The notes under the pieces: model-generated
The model's input: the letters and a program-made list of their open reading frames with translations, nothing else
Database searches by the model: none
What the model was told of the DNA's origin: nothing
In this document: one piece after another, positions 11,420-22,225 of the stretch
How the letters are laid out: each line of letters opens with the position of its first letter
Numbering within the stretch: position 1 is the first letter of the stretch
NCBI GenBank assembly: GCA_036852015.1
Contig: JAANDG010000017.1
Location: 434,001 to 498,000 of the forward strand
DNA from: Pelodera strongyloides
Lineage: Eukaryota > Nematoda > Chromadorea > Rhabditida > Rhabditidae
Reading direction: 5' to 3'
DNA length: 64,000 nt
Position numbers and translations under genes: made by a program

Positions 11420-11497
11420 ATAAATGTATATATATATATACTACAGAATACACTAACATGACTATATATATATATACTACAGAATACACTAACATTC
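11420..11497. repeat. Tandem duplication with TA tracts
   Basis: A 37 bp unit made of a TATATATATA tract followed by CTACAGAATACACTAACAT is present twice in a row. Confidence 0.8.
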
Positions 11498-12084
11498 TGT
11501 TGACCGGTTTACAGCGCGTTTTTATCACCTTAACAAGGTATATACAACGCAATCTTGTCAGAAATCGGAGAGAAATGTTCCTTTCCATAGTAACCTGAAT
11601 CAGCTGACCGTTATCGTTATCACTTACCAGGATGCCCACTTTTCCTCTACGATATCCCCTCAGCATTCGCCGGCTCTTAAAAACATGAGATGTACAGTAC
11701 ACTAATGGTTTTAGTTAATCATAGCTGATCGTGGCTTGGTATCATTTTTCGAGAGGTGCACTTGATGAATGCCGCATTTCCCGCACGATTTCTTCAAAGA
11801 TTGTGTTGTATATATTATTAAGATAGTAAACACATAAAACAGAAAGAATTCAAGGACCGTAGCCCAGGTGAAAAAGGTTTGACAATAATGACGATGAACC
11901 TATTATCTAATGACACCGTGATGTTGTTAAACCTAAACCTTGACCGGTGCGCCACCTACATTAGGCTCGAAAAGGTTGAGCCGCCACACCCTCGCATATT
12001 TTGCGTCAACGCGACGGAAAGGGACTCGATGGACACAAAAAAGGCAATGTTTCACGTTGAAATCTAACTACGTTGAAATGGTAC

Positions 12085-14752
12085 CTAACATACCATGTAG
12101 TCATCCTCGTCTTCATCCGCATTCTCCGTGCACGTATGAAAGATTGCGGCCATAAGCCGCCCATCGGGGATCTGAATTTGAAAATAAAGTAAAAAAAAAA
12201 AACAATATAAACATATATAAAAAATAATCAATAACGATTAACGAACTATTTATGAAACTGATTCCGTGGTGATATTTATTAAAAATTTAATAAAATAAAT
12301 AAACAAATACCCGCTCCCATAGTTTTGACTTCAGCAGATCTCCAAGCTTGATCTTTTTTGCAATGTAATCGGCAATGTCCCACATGAAGTCACACTCGCT
12401 GAAAACCTCACACATTCAGTCATTACAAATATCGGCCTTGCCTTCAGAGAGTGATATAAGTTTCAATTATACTCAAATAAAATGGTTCTATATAAAAACA
12501 TTAGTTCACCTCAATGCAAAGTCTATAAAGCGTAGCATCTTTTTTTCTAACTACGGTAGTTTGTTTGCGCCGGCATGCTCGTTATGCATAAGCTAATTGA
12601 CCATAGGGGGCATTAGAAGACAAGACAACATGCTTAGTGTGTGCTTAATTTAGTGGATTGACTGCCACTGAGGAAACTTGGCCGGTGCGCCGTCTATGCT
12701 GGGACCGAAAAAGTGGGCGGTCTACACCGCTCACATGGAGGGAGTGGCTCGAGGGACACCGTAAATGTGGGCGGCAAGGGCGCCTGTTGTGAACCCGGTG
12801 TACGCAATCGAATATCGCTCTGTACGCAGTACTCAGGCCTGCATCAGGCGCACCCTGAACCGTTGCGCGGCCTAGGCCACGCCCGAAATGGGTGGGCCAC
12901 AACCGGCTTTTAGACCGCGCACCGGTCAAATTTTCGAGTTGGAGTGTGAGGTGTGTTTTACTGTACTTGAATTTATGCACTCGCAATGTGGTAGTTACTG
13001 TAAGAATTGGAACTAGGCACTTACGGAATCGGATGATCAATCACGGCTACAAGTAACTGCACCAGTTCGTCAAGCTTAATAGCACCGGCGTACATCGTAA
13101 GCCCTGAAGAGTAGTCATACAATTTGGGATCCCCCAAAAAGTGCAAAAATAGAAGTAGTTACGTCGTTGGCACAACTTTAGCGCACTCACGGCACATCCA
13201 AAAAGCCAGCCACAGATGCACCATATCTATGCGCACCCCTAGCAGACCTAGTACTCTCACTAGAGGAGGCTGTCTGATACCGCTCTAGTACATGTGATTT
13301 TAGTCATGCACACAAAAAGGTGAAACGGTGCGCCAGAACAGTGAACCCTTGAAATAGAGGCCCGGGATTTTTTACGAATAAAAACATAACTTACGGATGA
13401 AATCACGACATGCAGTGTACACTCGTCCGATGTCGAATTTGCTCGCCAAACGCAGTAGATCATGGATATTTTGAACTGTAACTTTCAAATTGTTTTCTGT
13501 AAGAAATAAGTTCCCTTTGCATTACTGTAATTAATAAATCAGAAAAAATACAGAATACTTCACTTAGTCTAGAGCGTGGGTTACTGTATTCAAACCCCAC
13601 ATGATAGAGCGGAGAAAATACTACCTGCGTCGCAGAGTTTTCGCACGCAGAACGAATTGTCTCATTTCTCGCCACAAAATTGGGGACAAAATATATTTTA
13701 TGTGAAAATTTTTGCTGCTGAATAAGCATATGGCCGCATTGTCTAACCAAACGCTGGTACGGTAATTTGTCCGATAAATAAATAAAACCCACTTGTCACT
13801 TCTTGGTCAGCGTCTTCGATTTTGGCTCCGAGGACGCCAAGTAGAGTTTTGATAGACTGAGGGGTCTCATCCTGAAGGTTTTGAATTCGTAGTGATACTG
13901 ATAGAGGTGCTATAAGCTATAATTAATAATGATAGGATATAGTATAAAGTATAACGGTGGTAAAATATGCGGGAAAAGACCACCCGAAAAGAAGCTATTT
14001 CATGGTGCGAAGACAAACATATGAATACTGTGATAAAATAGTAAAGTGCAGTTATTCGAAATTAAGGGCTACAGTGGCCACCTCGCAGCTACCTCGCAAG
14101 AGAGAATTGCCGCGTCCAGCTAATTCCTACTGTCCCACTCCCACTGCCCATGAACTACGGTAGAACTTAGCATACCTGAAGGACGGCCTTCTTCTGTCGA
14201 GCCTCTTCAAACCCGCCAAAGAAAAGTTTCTCGAAAACGGGAGAAAACTCGGCCAGGAAATACGGGTTCACTTGAAATACCGTACCTAGAAAATAGTAAA
14301 TTGTAAATTGTAATCAGTGTGGATGTGTGGATGCTTCTAAATGCGACGTTTGGTTCAAGCGCACTTTATTACTAAAAAGCGAACTTTCTTGTCGATTAAT
14401 GAGGATATTAATAACACATCCATGCATAATTTACTGAGGCCGTGTTCACAAAAATTTAACGTTGGGGTAGGTTACAGGCGTCTCCTGTTTAGCGTGCTCT
14501 CTCGGATTTCTCTGTTTTTGACTGGCAGCGAGAGAAGGCTGAGAGAGCACGCTAAACAGGAGACGCCTGTAACCTACCCCAGCGTTAATTTTTTGTGAAA
14601 CCGGCCACAGGTTATAAAAAAAAATGAAAAATCAAAATAATAAAAAATAGCCAACCATCCTGTGCGCAAAGCTGGAACGAGTGGAGATCTGTTTTCATCA
14701 AAGAGTCTGAATTATCAGAATCTTTGCCATCTGCCAGTTTTTCGTCCGCCAT
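12085..14752 (-). CDS. BTB-domain protein, copy 2 (seven exons, intact)
   Basis: Exons on the minus strand: 14752-14656, 14285-14176, 13871-13793, 13475-13395, 13103-13025, 12398-12311, 12171-12085. They total 621 bases (206 residues plus stop). Exons 2-6 have the same lengths and phases as in copy 1. The BTB fold starts at LHSFQLCAQDG and continues through FQVNPYFLAEFSPVFEKLF, LLGVLGAKIEDAD and HDLLRLASKFDIGRV. The C-terminal part has KLDELVQLL and CDFMWDIADYI. The last exon encodes LMAAIFHT followed by an acidic tail (ENADEDEDDY), unlike the basic tail of copy 1. The donor of exon 3 is GTGGGT. An acceptor (TTTCCAG) lies ten bases before the ATG, as in copy 1. Likely role is a cullin-3 adaptor or scaffold, by family only. 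Confidence 0.88.
14436..14608. mobile_element. Near-perfect foldback, GAGGCCG family G, in intron 1 of BTB copy 2
   Basis: Starts GAGGCCGTGTTCACA and ends in the inverse (TGTGAAACCGGCC). The arms, around ACGCTGGGGTAGGTTACAGG and GCGTGCTCTC, pair almost without mismatch around a short GACTGGCAGC centre. High arm identity suggests a young element or ongoing arm conversion. Related elements are at 24489, 40713 and 42601. Confidence 0.8.
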
Positions 14753-14914
14753 TTTCGAAACTGGAAATGAATTATCAACCATTCTTCCCATTTTTAGCGA
14801 ATGAGAATATTATTTAAAAAAAAACTGCAAAAACATATATAAAATAAAAAGATACAAAATAAGAGATAAAAAATAAGCAGAACGAGAGATAAAATCGCAG
14901 TAACCCAACTAATA

Positions 14915-15050
14915 TTCACTAAAAATGAACACCCAAAAAGGCCCGCGCCTAGTCCTCATTTGTGGCGTTTTAATCAATCAATACTTACCCAATCAATCAA
15001 TGAATCGCTGTTCCCGAGTTACTGTACGGAGAGCAGGGTCGCACAAAATA
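14915..15050 (-). promoter_or_regulatory. Conserved upstream block of BTB copy 2
   Basis: Counterpart of 9825-9960, with the same AATCAATCAATACTTACCC element, second AATCAATCAAT run and GAGTTACTGTACGGAGAGCA. It lies about 165-300 bp upstream of the ATG of copy 2. Confidence 0.45.
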
Positions 15051-15104
15051 CATCGAAATACATCATCGAAAACAGATTTAGAACCTATATTATATTATAC
15101 CAGA

Positions 15105-15205
15105 GGCACAGATTTTGTATATTCTCTTTCGATTGTGAGTATGAAAATCATTCATTGCGCACATACAAACAAGCAAAATCATAAACAAACTCTTCTCCTC
15201 AAAAG
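15105..15205 (+). repeat. Tail relic of the tRNA-headed repeat family E
   Basis: GATTTTGTATATTCTC, a gap, ACAAACAAGCAAAATC and AAACTCTTCTCCT match the tails of the repeats at 27115-27562 and 36225-36600. The tRNA-like head is missing. Confidence 0.5.
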
Positions 15206-15388
15206 AATATTACATTACTACATTACAGTATGTATTACAGTATACACTAGTTTCCTTTACATTATTCATTACAAATTTCTATATTACTACACAATGCAGA
15301 TATTATTCATTAAACTACATTAAACTACATTAAACTACAAATCGCATTTTTCGCGATTGTCCTTATCATTAAGCCAAGATCTAGGCAG

Positions 15389-15569
15389 TTAAAGCGAAAT
15401 AACGGCAGGTTCTTGAAACACACCGACTGCACAGCTGTCTTATGCAGCTTATGCAAATGAACATAAATTAGAATAAAAATTCCAGCTAAATTCGAGCAAA
15501 TTAACATATATACGCAAGGATTCAGCTGTTCACGATGCATTTCAAAAACCTGCCGGTATTTCGCTTTAA
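15389..15569. mobile_element. Foldback MITE, family C, with TTAA flanks
   Basis: TTAA at 15389-15392 and 15566-15569 bound a palindromic unit ending CTGCCGGTATTTCGC. Its interior shares CTTATGCAAATGAACATAA and GCTAAATTCGAGCAAATT with the other copies. Confidence 0.8.
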
Positions 15570-16049
15570 CCCCGTCAACCGTATTGGTGCATGTTATAGT
15601 TTCCGGTTGGCTCTCTGTTATGCCATATACATACGCCAATTTACGTGGATTCGGCTAGATGAGCAATTATATAATGCGGGTATTAATAAAAAAAGGTATT
15701 TTTCCCTGCAAGAGCAAGCTCATTAAGGAGGATGCTTCAATACAAGGTTTCAATTTCAGAGCGTGACTTGATCGCAGAGGTCCCGAGCAGTAGGCGATGA
15801 GTTCAAGGTGAGCTTCTCGGCGTCGTCGGCCAGAAGCGATATTTTTCAGGAACACTGGTGCAACTTTGATCGTGTCGCGAAAGTCTCGCGGTGCGAGTGT
15901 CAGGTCCAAAGTTTCACGTTGAGATATTTCAATACTTCGACCGTTTCTATTTAGATAAGTACCGTGCTTCCACAAATGTACATTGTGTTTAATGTACTGA
16001 AAAAAAAATAAGTTCTTTTGATAAGGCGCAAAAGTTATGCGACCCTTGT

Positions 16050-16050
<1 letters not shown>

Positions 16051-16090
<40 letters not shown>
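16051..16090. repeat. (CA)n microsatellite
   Basis: About 20 uninterrupted CA dinucleotides. The cysteine-valine reading frame across it is an artefact. Confidence 0.95.
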
Positions 16091-16093
<3 letters not shown>

Positions 16094-16096
16094 CCA

Positions 16097-16395
16097 CGCT
16101 GACGACTGACGAGCTGCGGTTTCAGTTATACATAGTTGGTTGCAACTCTGGGTAACAACTAAAATATACTAAAGGTAAAGTTTAGAGTTTCTCAGCTTAA
16201 TACTAAGAAATGTATGCCCTCGGCTTACGCACCCATGCCTCTGGGGGAGAGAGGTCGAAGGGGTAGTAGTGCTGACTTTCTCACAATTTCCAAACAACGC
16301 CGACGACTGTGAGCAGAGTCGCTGACCGCCGACACTACGCCACAGTGATTCCTTTGCGGTAAAACCGCCCACTGACAAGTGTTACCACGGTCATT
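16097..16395. repeat. Dispersed repeat H, copy near 16.2 kb
   Basis: Contains GACGAGCTGCGGTT, GTTGGTTGCAACTCT, AGAAATGTATGC, CACAATTTCCAAACAACGCC, GTCGCTGACCGCCGACA and GTGTTACCACG. The same landmarks in the same order occur at 29880-30420. The GCC-rich part recurs in inverse orientation at 27575-28335 and 29465-29605. No coding sequence or terminal repeat could be defined. Confidence 0.65.
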
Positions 16396-16733
16396 TGTTT
16401 AGTTCTATAAGTACATTATCTTTTTTCCATCCTCGGAAGTTCGGAAGCACTTGTTTCAGTTCTATATATCCGTTTTCTTTTTCCATCCTCGGAAGCACAC
16501 ATTTTGGTAGATTTAATAAATAAATAAATAAATAAATAATCAATACTTTTCTTATTAGCATATTTCAAATTTAAAACTGTGGTCAATACTTTTTTGATTA
16601 GCAGCCTCCGCTCAAAAACCCTTCACTACTAACAATTTCACAGAAATTTATTCGAATAAATCAAGATTCAAGGAAAGGCAGCAACAAATTGTGCATTCAA
16701 AACAGAAATAAGCTAACAAAACTGAACAGAAGG

Positions 16734-16822
16734 TGGTCCACAAAACAGTCGGGAAAGTGGTTCAATAGAATAATACCTGGTCCACAAAACAGTCGGGAAA
16801 GTGGTTCAATAGAATAATACCA
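16734..16822. repeat. Tandem duplication of a 44 bp unit
   Basis: TGGTCCACAAAACAGTCGGG followed by AAAGTGGTTCAATAGAATAA is present twice back to back with no visible change. Confidence 0.85.
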
Positions 16823-16899
16823 TGTTACCATGTAATACATACTAAAAAGACACTAATGAAGGATCATATTTCGAAACGTGCAATTTGAAAACGACCTTT

Positions 16900-17308
16900 T
16901 TAAAGGGATAGGCCCGCCTCGAATTGCACCTTTTTTATAATTTCTATTGATAGTATGCCCTATGACGGTCAAAATGCGAAAATTGCAGTAAATTTCCTTT
17001 GCTCCTCGAGCCAGGAGCAAGCTCAAGAGCGAAGTTACCTCGACTTTATAAAAAAAACTGGCATACCGTAGCCGCGGGCAAACGGAACGCCAAACTGTGT
17101 TACAAGTGCGAAATAGCGTGATAGGTCTAGAGGTGCAGAGATCGGGCTATGGTACGCCAGTTGTTTTATAAAGTCGAGGTAGCTTACCTTTTGAGCTTGA
17201 TCCTGGCAATGGAAATTCACTGCAATTTTCGCATTTTGACCGTCATAAATCATAGTATCAATAGAAATTATAAAAAAGGAGCAATTCGAGGTGAACCTAT
17301 CCCCTTAA
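16900..17308. mobile_element. Foldback element 1 of three abutting, family A
   Basis: Flanked by TTAA at 16900-16903 and 17305-17308. The arms are about 190 bp each: AGGGATAGGCCCGCCTCGAA at the left and, inverted, GGGGATAGGTTCACCTCGAA at the right, sharing CCTCGACTTTATAAA near the centre. The right TTAA also serves as the left TTAA of the next element. Confidence 0.85.
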
Positions 17309-17761
17309 AAGGGACGGGCCCATCAAAATAAACCTATCTTTAGCATTTCTTCATTGTTTTTTAGTGGTGTTTATCAATATATGCACTACTAAATTTCAGG
17401 CAGATTTATCACACTGAAATTTTTCGGCGTCGATAATCGGAGAACAATACTGCAGACGAACCACTATTGCACCCTTATTTCCTTGCCATGTGTCCCGAAG
17501 GTATCTGGCTCCTTTGTGGCTCGGGAGAGTATCTGTCTATAGCTATGTTATAGCTATGTTCCCCCTGGGGCACATGGCAAGAAAATAAGGGTGCAATTGC
17601 GGTTCGTCTACGGAATAGTTCTCCGATTATCGACACCGAAAAATTTCAGTGGGATAAATCTGCCTGAAATTTAGTGGTGCATATATTATGATAATCACCT
17701 TTTAGAAAAACACTGAACAAATGCTAAAGATAGGTTTATTTTGATGGGCTCCTCCCTTTAA
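17305..17761. mobile_element. Foldback element 2 of three abutting, family A
   Basis: The arms start GGGACGGGCCCATCAAAATA and, inverted, AGGGAGGAGCCCATCAAAAT, and share AAATAAGGGTGCAAT near the centre. The interior sequence is different from the neighbours, so this is a separate subfamily with the same kind of ends. A solo arm of it is at 31330-31408. Confidence 0.85.
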
Positions 17762-18180
17762 AGGGTCAGGCCCATCTCAAATGACCCCTATTTTTGATGA
17801 TTCCATCTGATTCTTCATGTCATATATGGTAGGATGCAATGTTTTTCTAATTTTCAAGCGCAAAATTCACACACTATTCGGCAATTTACCGTGGGCAGTC
17901 ATACCCAACTATTTATCGCAGTTTGTACGCCCCTTCGCGCTGATTGGCCAATATCGCAATTGCCACGCCCAATAGAGCATATTGCCCAATTAGCGCGAAG
18001 GGGCGTGACAACTGCGATAAATAGTTGGGTATGACATGACTGGCAATGGTAAATTGCCGAATACTGCGTGAATTTTGCGCTTGAAAATTAGAAAAATATC
18101 GTATCCTACTATATATGACATGAAGAATCAGATGGAATCGTCAAAAATAGGGGTCATTTGAAATGGGCCTGACCCTTTAA
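17758..18180. mobile_element. Foldback element 3 of three abutting, family A
   Basis: Bounded by TTAA at 17758-17761 and 18177-18180. The arms start AGGGTCAGGCCCATCTCAAA and, inverted, AGGGTCAGGCCCATTTCAAA. They share CTATTTATCGCAG and GCGCGAAGGGGCG around the centre. The outermost AGGGTCAGGCCCA is identical to the ends of the 4.1 kb element at 31941-36064, which makes that element a candidate relative. Confidence 0.85.
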
Positions 18181-18539
18181 GGGGATCAGGATAAAAAGAA
18201 ATGTGCAGTTATATTAGACGTGACCATTGACCGTTGCTGATGTGAAGACCTGTTGCGCTTTCACATAAAGTTTACTCTGCGGAGTTCTGCCCACGGCTGC
18301 AATATGCAAATTGTAAGTGCGTATTCACACGAACGTGTTACTTATTTCTTGCATTCTCGATGTCAGGTGTTTTCGGAAGGCGTAAACATAAGAAAAGTCA
18401 GGGTCAGCCCGACATAGCCTAGATACTAAAACTAAAACAAAACTGCACTCACTGAGCTTGACTGAAGCCACATGTGAAAATAATCGCGGGAAGAGTTCTT
18501 GCATCGTGGATGATCTGGGTGATAAATGCCAATAGAATT

Positions 18540-18654
18540 TTAATAACAATAATAATAAATAATGATAACAATAATAAAATAAATGATAAAAATAAAAAAG
18601 ATAACAAATATAAATAATAATACAATAATAATAATAAATATAACAATAACAATA

Positions 18655-18724
<70 letters not shown>

Positions 18725-18740
18725 TATTATTATTATTATT
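18540..18740. repeat. AAT/ATT microsatellite, switching strand
   Basis: Imperfect (AAT)n runs to about 18725 and then turns into (ATT)n up to the edge of the LTR at 18741. 18230-18310 shows a short similarity to 30930-30990 (CACATAAAGT, TCTGCGGA). Confidence 0.85.
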
Positions 18741-19148
18741 CCCTGCCCAAGGATTAACCGTGAAGATACGACAATAGTTCAGCGTATAACCGTTTATTCA
18801 GAGGTAACGGCAGCCAAGAATATGAATGGCTTAGAGGGTTGACGGGGTGCACAGTTGCGGGGTCTTCCAGGCCAGCTCCAGAAGGGAGGAGGGGCACACC
18901 AGACCGAGCGGTAGTACGCGGCGTCGAGAGTACTGTCGTGGAGTACTGTAGCAGAGGTGGGGGGCCTGATCCCCAATACTAGGCCTGCAAGTAAGACAAT
19001 GATTAGCGGGTGGGCGCGTGGCCCTTATATTCACTCTAGTGAGGTGCTAATTCAGCACTATTTACATATAAGACGAATATAGCAAACTATCGTGTTGCAT
19101 AATATGATTCAGTTGTGACGATCGTGTATTAATACGAGAGTTACAACA
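18741..19148 (-). repeat. Downstream (3') LTR
   Basis: Direct copy of 21217-21623. On the minus strand it begins TGTTGTAACTC at 19148 and ends near CTTGGGCAGGG at 18741. One additional G in the G run near 18957-18962 distinguishes it from its partner. Terminal CA is not obvious at the 3' edge. Confidence 0.85.
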
Positions 19149-19159
19149 CTCCCAACAAG

Positions 19160-19192
<33 letters not shown>

Positions 19193-21216
19193 ACTAATAA
19201 TAATAATTTAATTTTTTACGCACAAAGACAATCAAAGAAAGCAATGTAACGTGCAGTTTGTGTTATAAAATACACATAATAAATAAAACATAATAAAGCA
19301 GTAGTAAAATGTCTCAGCAAGCAAATTCGGAGTAAATCACAGGAAATTCGTAGCATTCTGTTCAATCATAAGGGACGTTCTATGGACAAATGAATGTTTC
19401 CGAACATTTCTTGATGCCCTATTAATAACAATCCTAGAACTACCTCTACGAGAAGAATAATTGTAGGATCTAATTGTAGGACTACTAGGGACGCCTGCCA
19501 CGCGGGACTTTGGGGGAAGGTGCTAATTGGGCAAATAATAATGAACTGAAATATTTCACTTTCTCCTTTCCTCGTTGCTCATGTTTCGCCTTTATTTTTC
19601 GTTGTCTTCTAATTCTCGGTGTACGATGAAGTCCTTTATAGATATTGACTGGTACTTTGCAATTCTTCACATTGCTCAGTCGTATCAAGTAATTTCTAGA
19701 ATAAAAGTTTAATTATTTTACATTCAGAACAGAAAACGATTCTTTATTACCGTAGCTTGCAGTTACTTGTCTATGCCGCAGCGGTAGTGTCGGTGGTACC
19801 ATTTGGTTCCCACTTCCATGGTTACCCTGATAATCTTGACACCATGTAGATTGGAGAGTCATCGTTATTTAACTAAAAACCTTTTTACTTCATTACTGTC
19901 ATCGTGTATTAGGTCTCATTGATGATAAAAACAACTGTTGACCTGAATGCGAGTGTACATCACACAATCATAATTATGCACGTACGAGTTGTAGTGAACG
20001 TGCTCATTTCTCATTAGTATACATCTGCCGTAGCAATTTGTCTCCCTGTAAAATTCTCTTTTCTTTTTCCCGGGTTGTCCATGTTTTCTATCTGATGCGA
20101 CTCCGGAATGACATTCTATTACTGTGTATTCTCATATTCATAGTTTGGAAGCTTCAGTCAAAGGCTCCTTTTTTAGTCCTGTTTTCTTCGACTTTTGGCA
20201 TGCACATAATATTTGGACGTTGAAAGGCGTGTTCTTTAAAACGCCGTCTTAATTCTTGCAATCTTCAGGTATTTGCATAATGGAGCCTGAAATGTCATAA
20301 TGTCGTCGGGCTGAAACATTTCCTTTTTGTTTTCTAAAAATATAGAGAAGTTTAGCATAACATCATGCATTCCTGGAAATAGTAATATCGGTGAATTCTA
20401 TCACTTATTTTTGTGATCAATGCCACTTCAGTAATAAGTGTTATGTTTTAAACTCGCATAATTTACCACATTGGTGACTTCAAGCTGTCAATGATTATTA
20501 TGGTTTCTGCTGCTCTAAACAACATGGTTATCAGTTAGTCAATCAGTTACATATTTAATTTCTACTTTCTACCAATTTCTGTCCGGAAAGGATTTTCTTA
20601 TTTTTCTTAAAATTGCGTTTCACCTGTTTCGTATGTTAACAGTTAACATCGGTCTCTTCGGCGACCATTGTCTTATGGCCGAGAACCATATTCTCTTTAT
20701 GAATTCGTTGTCCATCGGGCTGTTTGCTATCGTCAACGTCACTGTTCCTTTCCACATCTTCGAATCTGTACTTAAATTTATTATCATTTTCAAAATCCTC
20801 AATTTTCAACATTATTAATTTTCTTTCTATTCGATACAACATGTAAAATATTTTTTTCCTTTCTTACTAAATGTGGTTTAGTTTTAGGCATGGTTGCTGC
20901 ACTAATAAGGATAAGCTTTTCAATTTCGAAAAATATGCTACAATCTTCTACGGTAGATTCACGTGTAACATGAGTTACCTGTGATCTCCACGTATTTAAT
21001 ATCATAGTCATTATCTTAAAAATGAAAAATGGTTGGGTTCACCCGAAGGGATCCCTAATCTTGGCCTCAACCCGGAGGGAGTCCGTCTTGGCAGAGATAC
21101 GATACAACTCCTTGCCTAAGGGAATTGCACGGGGCGAACGGCTAAATCAGTGCAACGATGGATCGTTGAGTACTGTAAGCCTGAGTGCGAGTCTGGACGG
21201 TGCACCAACTATTAAT

Positions 21217-21623
21217 CCCTGCCCAAGGATTAACCGTGAAGATACGACAATAGTTCAGCGTATAACCGTTTATTCAGAGGTAACGGCAGCCAAGAATATG
21301 AATGGCTTAGAGGGTTGACGGGGTGCACAGTTGCGGGGTCTTCCAGGCCAGCTCCAGAAGGGAGGAGGGGCACACCAGACCGAGCGGTAGTACGCGGCGT
21401 CGAGAGTACTGTCGTGGAGTACTGTAGCAGAGGTGGGGGCCTGATCCCCAATACTAGGCCTGCAAGTAAGACAATGATTAGCGGGTGGGCGCGTGGCCCT
21501 TATATTCACTCTAGTGAGGTGCTAATTCAGCACTATTTACATATAAGACGAATATAGCAAACTATCGTGTTGCATAATATGATTCAGTTGTGACGATCGT
21601 TTATTAATACGAGAGTTACAACA
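21217..21623 (-). repeat. Upstream (5') LTR
   Basis: Direct copy of 18741-19148 at the start of the element on the minus strand. Both copies overlap apparent short open frames of similar sequence in both strands, which are LTR translations and not genes. Confidence 0.85.

Positions 21624-22225
<602 letters not shown>

Larger units (their letters stand above)
18741..21623 (-). mobile_element. Non-autonomous LTR retrotransposon, 2.9 kb
   Basis: Direct repeats of about 407 bp at 18741-19148 and 21217-21623 differ at only a few positions (for example a G run of five against four). Read on the minus strand, each starts TGTTGTAAC, has TATAAGGGCCACGC as a possible core promoter and CTGAATAAACGG as a possible poly(A) signal. 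After the upstream LTR (21623-21217) a TGGTGCACC that could serve as primer site lies within 15 bases. Just before the downstream LTR is a purine stretch (GGGAG). The 2.07 kb interior holds only short open frames, such as 21011-20799 and 20842-20636, with no protease, reverse transcriptase or integrase motif. I infer a non-autonomous or internally deleted element inserted in an AAT microsatellite; target duplication cannot be read there. Confidence 0.8.

Noticed and set aside
15667..16089. 140-residue minus-strand frame starting with a cysteine-valine run
   Set aside because: The start is the (CA)n microsatellite; the rest has no family resemblance.
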